Part shown: positions 15,179 to 19,118 of the stretch, piece by piece
How the letters are laid out: each line of letters begins with the position of its first letter
How positions within the stretch are numbered: the first letter of the stretch is position 1
Assembly (NCBI GenBank): GCA_964597315.1
Contig: CAZQXD010000077.1
Location: 1-19,118, forward strand
Source: CAZQXD01 sp964597315
Lineage (GTDB): Bacteria; Pseudomonadota; Gammaproteobacteria; Competibacterales; Competibacteraceae
Reading direction: 5' to 3'
DNA length: 19,118 nt
Position numbers and translations under genes: made by a program
Notes under the pieces: generated by a model
Database searches by the model: none
What the model was told of the DNA's origin: nothing
The model's input: the letters and a program-made list of their open reading frames with translations, nothing else

Positions 15179-17431
15179 CTATACAGCTTGTCGCCCGCTA
15201 TGCCAGTGGGTTAAACCCCAACGTGGTTCCATTACCCCGTCCCAAGCAGTCGGTGGCGGTTCCCGTATAAACCGCTCGCATTGCCAAAGATAAAACAACG
15301 CCGGACCATCGTGGCCATACTCTCCCAGCAAAGCCTGGAATTGGGTTTTGGCCTGGGTCCAGCGGCGTTCCTGGAAACAGGCCATGGCGGCGGCGAAGCG
15401 GGCGAGGCGCGTCTCCTCACGGCGGTTCATATCCACCCGCCGGCCCAATAACTCGTGGATATCCAGGGCTTGGGTCTTGCCGGTCAGCCGAAAGCTGCCC
15501 AGTTTCCGGGTGAGTATGTCGTCCAGATCTTGGATGATTTCGGCGGATAATAAGATCCGGGTCCCTAGGGGTTTGTTCAGCGCCTGAATACGATTGGCGG
15601 TGTTAACGGTGTCGCCTACCGCCCGGTATTCAAAATGGTCACCGGCGCCTACATTTCCCAGCATGATTTCGCCGCAATGTAAACCAATGCGGGTGGGCAA
15701 GCACCAATCCACCCCCGGAGGGCGGTCGGCGTCTAGCCCAGACTGTATTTCCAGGGCCGCCAGACAGGAGTGACGACGCTGTGCCTGGGTTGGCGTCTCG
15801 GCTGCCCAGAGCGCCAGCATGGCGTCGCCCACCACGTCGGATATGATTCCGCCATGGCGTCGCACCGGTTCGAATAATTCCTGATAGTAGCTGTTGAGCA
15901 GGGTTTGTAGTCGCTCAGGTTCGAGAGATTCCGATAAAGGGGTGTATTGCTCGGCATCGGTGGCTAGGCAAATGCCATGAAGCCGTTGGCCGCAGGTCAG
16001 ATTCGGGCCTCTGCCCCGGGCATAGGCCGCCACCACCTGGTCGGGCAGATAATATCCCAACGCCAGCCCCATGCGCCGTCGCTCCCGGTGGGCGTCCAAG
16101 TAGTGCCATAACAGGCCCGCCAACAACGCTAAGGGCAGTTGCGCGAGTAGCGGCGTCACCAGTGGCAGCCAGAGTCCATTCAGGGAAAAGAGCCACCAAG
16201 CCAGGGACAGATAGGCCATGCCCAACAGCAGCGCCGCCGCTGGCAAGTGAACGGCCGGCAGCAGCCGCAACAGTGAGCCGACGAGCAGTCCCCAGGCGAT
16301 TATCGTCAACAGTCGCAGGGATGGAGGCGGAGAGTGTACTTGGCGGCCTTCAAGTAGGTTAGCAAAGGCCGTCGCGGCGATCTCCACGCCGCTCAGATCC
16401 ACACCGTCAGGCTGGGAAAACACGGTATGAAATCCGTCTTTTTGTTCCGGTTGCAATTGCTCGGAAAAACCCACGAACACGGCTTTGTCCCGGAACTGGG
16501 TATAGTCATTCAGCGCCTTGTGATAGGGAATGGTATAGATACTGCGAGGGGGGCCGTAAAAGTCTAAGTAACGCACCGCAGGACCGGTGTGGAGTTCCAG
16601 CAGTCTGGACAACAGTGTCCGGTCCTGTATACCCCATCCCAGGGACGGGTGGCGCAAGCGTAGTTCGAGAGTCGTTGCCAACTCCGGCCGGGCGCGAACC
16701 AGATTATGCAGGCCGCGAGCCGCCGTTGTCATACCATTAGCGGGGCGGTCCAGAGCGGACAACGCCGTGGCAGCGCCAGGGTCGAAATCCGACAGGATTT
16801 CCGGGAGGCGTCGCAGTACTGCGCGGGAATACACATGAAAAGCCATCACCGGCAAGGTGGGCGTGTCGCCAGCACCTTCTTTAAAAGCCCAAAAGTGATT
16901 GACTCGGATAGGTATTTTGGGCAATGGAAAGGGGGCGGATGCCGCCACGGCATGGGCCAGTTCCGGCAGCAGTGGGATGCGCCTTTCGATGCGCATTTGC
17001 AGGGAGGGCGCTCTGGATGCTGCAGCTAATGATTGAGTTTCGGGCTTAAGGTATTCGACTAGAGCGACGTTGCCGGCAGCCGCGACGGCAGCAGCGAAGC
17101 GGCGATCCTGTGCAGCCTCCCGAGGCTTATCGAAAAGAATGTCAAAGGCAATTACCCGGGCGCCAGCCGCCGCGAGGCTGTCCACTAGGCGAGCGTGGAG
17201 GAGCCGCGGCCAGTGTTCCGGCTCATTGGGCAACCCAAAATGATTGGATGATTCGCGGTCAATACTGATCACTACAACGTCTTTCGGGGGCGGTCGGGAA
17301 CCGCGCAGGGTGAACAGCCAGTCCAAACCCAGTTCGGTTTCCGTGTCGGTAACCCCAGACGACAAACTGATCAGCAGGCCCAACAACGCTATCAGCAGGC
17401 CCTGAATGACCGATTGGAGCCACAGGGACAT
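15179..17431 (-). CDS. CHASE2-domain class III nucleotide cyclase
   Basis: This is an inner-membrane receptor cyclase of 750 residues. An N-terminal TM (about 6-24) leads to a periplasmic CHASE2 domain (about 30-360) with DWLFTLRG, DVVVISIDRES, RVIAFDILFDKP and AVFVGFSEQ. Three TM segments follow (about 374-442), then a class III catalytic domain (about 485-650) and a C-terminal TPR-like helical tail. Metal-binding Asp492 (CLATDAEQYT) and Asp536 (VVGDAMLALW), transition-state Asn610 and Arg614 (DTVNTANRIQ) are present, so catalysis is plausible. The base-recognition Lys and Asp positions are Asp532 and Arg603. The ATG at 17429-17431 was chosen for AGGA 10 bases upstream; a GTG 14 codons earlier (17471-17473) is possible. 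It likely forms an operon with the downstream FecR-TPR-barrel gene and diverges from the CRP-type gene. Confidence 0.93.
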   Translation of the reverse strand: MSLWLQSVIQGLLIALLGLLISLSSGVTDTETELGLDWLFTLRGSRPPPKDVVVISIDRESSNHFGLPNEPEHWPRLLHARLVDSLAAAGARVIAFDILFDKPREAAQDRRFAAAVAAAGNVALVEYLKPETQSLAAASRAPSLQMRIERRIPLLPELAHAVAASAPFPLPKIPIRVNHFWAFKEGAGDTPTLPVMAFHVYSRAVLRRLPEILSDFDPGAATALSALDRPANGMTTAARGLHNLVRARPELATTLELRLRHPSLGWGIQDRTLLSRLLELHTGPAVRYLDFYGPPRSIYTIPYHKALNDYTQFRDKAVFVGFSEQLQPEQKDGFHTVFSQPDGVDLSGVEIAATAFANLLEGRQVHSPPPSLRLLTIIAWGLLVGSLLRLLPAVHLPAAALLLGMAYLSLAWWLFSLNGLWLPLVTPLLAQLPLALLAGLLWHYLDAHRERRRMGLALGYYLPDQVVAAYARGRGPNLTCGQRLHGICLATDAEQYTPLSESLEPERLQTLLNSYYQELFEPVRRHGGIISDVVGDAMLALWAAETPTQAQRRHSCLAALEIQSGLDADRPPGVDWCLPTRIGLHCGEIMLGNVGAGDHFEYRAVGDTVNTANRIQALNKPLGTRILLSAEIIQDLDDILTRKLGSFRLTGKTQALDIHELLGRRVDMNRREETRLARFAAAMACFQERRWTQAKTQFQALLGEYGHDGPALFYLWQCERFIREPPPTAWDGVMEPRWGLTHWHSGRQAV

Positions 17432-17569
17432 GATACGGTTTTCCTGGACAAGGCCGACCCAGAACAATCCCACAGCCTTTAGGGCAGAGTCGGCGGCAAG
17501 CCATGAGGCTGCTGGTATGTTACCCTCAATACTTATCCGTCGCCATCGGCTTGGCAGGGGGTGTGACGC

Positions 17570-18214
17570 ATGTTGGCTGACATTCCGTTGTTTTCCGAAC
17601 TTGCACCCGAGGATCTGCGATTGATTTCAGACCACGGGGTTACCAGGAGTTATCCAAAGAACACCATACTCATTAACGAGGGCGATCATAGCGACTCTCT
17701 GTATGTCATTTTGGAGGGGAAGGTTAAAGTCTTCACCAGTGATGAGCATGGCAAAGAGTTCATCCTCAGCATGCAGGAGGCAGGTGATTATTTTGGAGAA
17801 TTATCGCTGATTGACGATTCGCCCCGCTCGGCGTCGGTCATGACTCTCGAAAAATGTCGTATGTGTGTAATCTCCAAAGCGGATTTTCAACGCTGTTTGG
17901 AGGAGAATCCTGCCCTGGCCTTCGAGTTGATCCGGTCTTTGGCGCGCCGTATCCGCTCGCTTACGGAACGAGTGCGCAATTTGGCGCTGCTAGATGTCTA
18001 TGGACGAGTTGCCCGCACCCTGCTGGATATGGCCACCGAGCAAGACGGCAATCTGGTCATAGAACAGCGGCTGACCCACCAGGACATCGCCAATATGGTT
18101 GGCGCTTCACGGGAGATGGTCAGTCGCATCATGAAGGATCTCACTGCCGGAGGGTATGTGCGGGTGAGCAACCGCAAGATCATCATTCCCGGCAAGCTGC
18201 CACCAGCATGGTGA
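17570..18214 (+). CDS. CRP/FNR-family cyclic-nucleotide-type transcription regulator
   Basis: The 214-residue protein has an N-terminal cyclic-nucleotide-binding beta-roll and a C-terminal winged helix, the CRP length and plan. The phosphate-binding cassette FGELSLIDDSPRSASV keeps Gly76, Glu77, Arg86 and Ser87, which in CRP hold the cyclic phosphate and ribose. No FNR-type N-terminal cysteines are present. On the dimer C-helix, the positions of E. coli Thr127 and Ser128 are Leu131 and Thr132, so the adenine contact differs. The HTH (169-191) reads THQDIANMVGASREMVSRIM and keeps the Arg181, Glu182 and Arg186 that contact TGTGA half-sites in CRP. ATG 17570 follows a purine-rich AGGGGGTG. It diverges from the CHASE2 cyclase with 138 bp between starts, suggesting it is the output of that enzyme. 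Confidence 0.93.
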   Translation: MLADIPLFSELAPEDLRLISDHGVTRSYPKNTILINEGDHSDSLYVILEGKVKVFTSDEHGKEFILSMQEAGDYFGELSLIDDSPRSASVMTLEKCRMCVISKADFQRCLEENPALAFELIRSLARRIRSLTERVRNLALLDVYGRVARTLLDMATEQDGNLVIEQRLTHQDIANMVGASREMVSRIMKDLTAGGYVRVSNRKIIIPGKLPPAW

Positions 18215-18308
18215 TGAGGCCGGTATTGCCCAGAAAGCTCGATATCATTGATCCGGGTGGCCGGGGCTGAGGGGCGTGGTAACCGTCACCGATCCTTTGA
18301 TTGGGGGG

Positions 18309-18593
18309 CTAGGCTATTGGCAATAGCCCTCGAATTTCGTTAATCATTTGGTCAATCAGCGGAATTCCCACTTGGATGCCCGCAGCGATTACTATCGCCA
18401 CCAGGCCCACGGGTAACACTATAAACAACAGCGCCATGACCACAAAGCAGCCCCGTCGAGGACCAGTCAGCAGGCCCACGAGATTGAGTAGCAGGCCCAC
18501 GGGAAATACAAAGATATAGAACAGCAGGGTGACGACGGCGAAGGCGACCGATTCTCCCCGCTTAACGATGATCGTAGTATTGCTGTCACGCAT
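18309..18593 (-). CDS. Small membrane protein, function unknown
   Basis: No family is recognised. From ATG 18591-18593 the product has 94 residues. A short polar start (MRDSNTTIIVKRGES) leads to a first hydrophobic hairpin (VAFAVVTLLFYIFVFPVGLL and LNLVGLL), a basic turn GPRRG, and a second hydrophobic stretch (CFVVMALLFIVLPVGLVAIV). It ends in an amphipathic helix (PLIDQMINEIRGLLPIA). The frame extends four codons up to a TTG, and neither start has a strong ribosome site. It is convergent with the CRP-type gene. A perfect 7-bp hairpin (18312-18328) overlaps its last codons and may end transcription from one side. Confidence 0.55.
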   Translation of the reverse strand: MRDSNTTIIVKRGESVAFAVVTLLFYIFVFPVGLLLNLVGLLTGPRRGCFVVMALLFIVLPVGLVAIVIAAGIQVGIPLIDQMINEIRGLLPIA

Positions 18594-18605
18594 GGTTGGA
18601 CTCAA

Positions 18606-18942
18606 AACTCATTGATTGTTATTGAATAGGGTAAGTATTACTACGGTGGGCACAGTCAGTGTGGCCTATGGAGCCGGGCCAAGCGGCTGGGACAGTATAA
18701 CTGTCAACAGCAGGGCATCGGCAACCCAATCCGGGATGGTTGTATCCAACCTGCCGCGACCATCTTGTCATTGGCTCATCTAAGCGCAGCTCTTGTAACG
18801 CGGGCGACAAGCGCGCCCGGCGCCGAACCGGCGGCCATCCGGGCATTGCTCCCATGGGATTCTGTGACCCCACGAATACCATTGACCTGTATCCATTGGA
18901 ATGCTGTCCATCAGGCTGGTCAGGTGAAAGCTGCTTCCATCA
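18606..18942. other. 337-bp gap upstream of the rRNA promoter
   Basis: I see no supportable gene here; the open frames lack ribosome sites and family resemblance. The gap should hold the promoter of the small membrane-protein gene. The only clear structure is the short palindrome at 18691-18705. Confidence 0.45.
18691..18705. repeat. Short palindrome GACAGT-ATA-ACTGTC
   Basis: A perfect 6-bp inverted repeat with a 3-base spacer lies 98 bases upstream of the small membrane-protein start. The size suits an operator for a dimeric regulator. It does not match the LexA consensus, because the CTGT and ACAG arms are everted. Confidence 0.3.
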
Positions 18943-19020
18943 ACAATTTGATTATTAAAAATATTTAAATATTTTTTTAGAAAAGCTTGCAAAGCGCCGT
19001 CGAACCTATAGAATGCGCCC
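18943..19020 (+). promoter_or_regulatory. rRNA operon P1-type promoter with UP element
   Basis: A long A/T tract (about 18943-18984) resembles an UP element. It is followed by -35 TTGCAA (18987-18992), a 16-base spacer and -10 TAGAAT (19009-19014). A GC-rich discriminator (GCGCCC, 19015-19020) follows, as in promoters under stringent (ppGpp/DksA) control. A 16-base spacer is the rrn P1 norm. The start site is inferred to be near 19021. The antitermination leader downstream confirms the identity. Confidence 0.8.
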
Positions 19021-19118
19021 TCTCGCCGGATGATGTATCCGGTTAGCTGGTCAAGACCAGCAGGTTCTTTAACAAACCAGACAGGTAGTTTGTGTGGGGG
19101 CTTGCATTGGAGGCGGTG
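19021..19118 (+). ncRNA. rRNA operon leader with boxB-like hairpin, boxA and boxC
   Basis: This is the transcribed leader before a 16S gene that lies outside the window. CCGGAT/ATCCGG (19026-19042) forms a first hairpin. GCTGGT-CAAG-ACCAGC (19046-19061) is a boxB-like hairpin. GTTCTTTAACA (19064-19074) is boxA, close to the E. coli rrn boxA, where the NusB/NusE complex loads. TTTGTGTGGGGGC (about 19089-19101) is boxC. These keep RNA polymerase from terminating early and help pre-16S processing. Confidence 0.85.

Noticed and set aside
17555..17580. Possible autoregulatory CRP site at TGTGACGCATG next to the regulator start
   Set aside because: TGTGA is present, but the partner half reads TTGGC, and the site overlaps the ribosome-binding region.
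18691..18715. LexA box near ACAGTATAACTGTCAACAG
   Set aside because: CTGT-N8-ACAG spacing is not met: the arms are everted in the palindrome, and the inward pair CTGT-CA-ACAG has too short a spacer.
18765..18968. 67-codon frame upstream of the rRNA promoter
   Set aside because: It needs a TTG start without a ribosome site, runs into the UP element and resembles no family.

Overview
The window looks like chromosomal DNA of a GC-rich gammaproteobacterium. The evidence is an Escherichia coli-like TatD lacking the N-terminal HxH motif, AmpD, a diheme cytochrome c4, a CRP-type regulator with the enteric recognition-helix residues, and an rRNA leader with an enteric-like boxA. I cannot name the genus. 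Nothing suggests a phage or plasmid. Mobile or accessory traces are limited to a transposon remnant near the left edge and a decayed toxin-antitoxin pair.

Layout. Positions 1-600 hold the last codons of an unidentified gene and the 3' remnant of an IS200/IS605-type tnpB with its terminal hairpins. Positions 601-3760 (minus strand) carry ilvD (dihydroxy-acid dehydratase), a DEDDh exonuclease and a vapBC-like pair whose antitoxin is degraded. Positions 3929-5005 hold a small membrane protein and a convergent cytochrome c4, separated by a 12-bp inverted repeat. Positions 5006-5463 have no intact gene, only a possible decayed small ORF. Positions 5464-7019 carry a crotonase-fold enoyl-CoA isomerase/hydratase and a convergent tatD. 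Positions 7208-11294 (plus strand) run fbp, a two-receiver degenerate GGDEF-EAL protein resembling FimX, and ampD.

The most interesting part is 11722-18214. A CHASE2-class III nucleotide cyclase is followed, on the same strand, by a 1127-residue protein that joins a signal peptide, a FecR domain, about ten TPRs and an outer-membrane beta-barrel. A likely terminator lies just after that gene. A CRP-family regulator is transcribed divergently from the cyclase. Together these could form an envelope-to-gene cyclic-nucleotide circuit: outer-membrane or periplasmic input, periplasmic CHASE2, cytoplasmic cyclase, CRP-type output. The cyclase's usual Lys/Asp base-recognition pair is Asp/Arg, and the CRP lacks the Thr that contacts adenine in E. 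coli CRP. The identity of the nucleotide is therefore open.

The right edge (about 18943-19118) is the promoter and antitermination leader of an rRNA operon: an A/T-rich UP-like tract, -35 and -10 boxes, a GC discriminator, a boxB-like hairpin, boxA and boxC. The 16S gene should start just outside the window.
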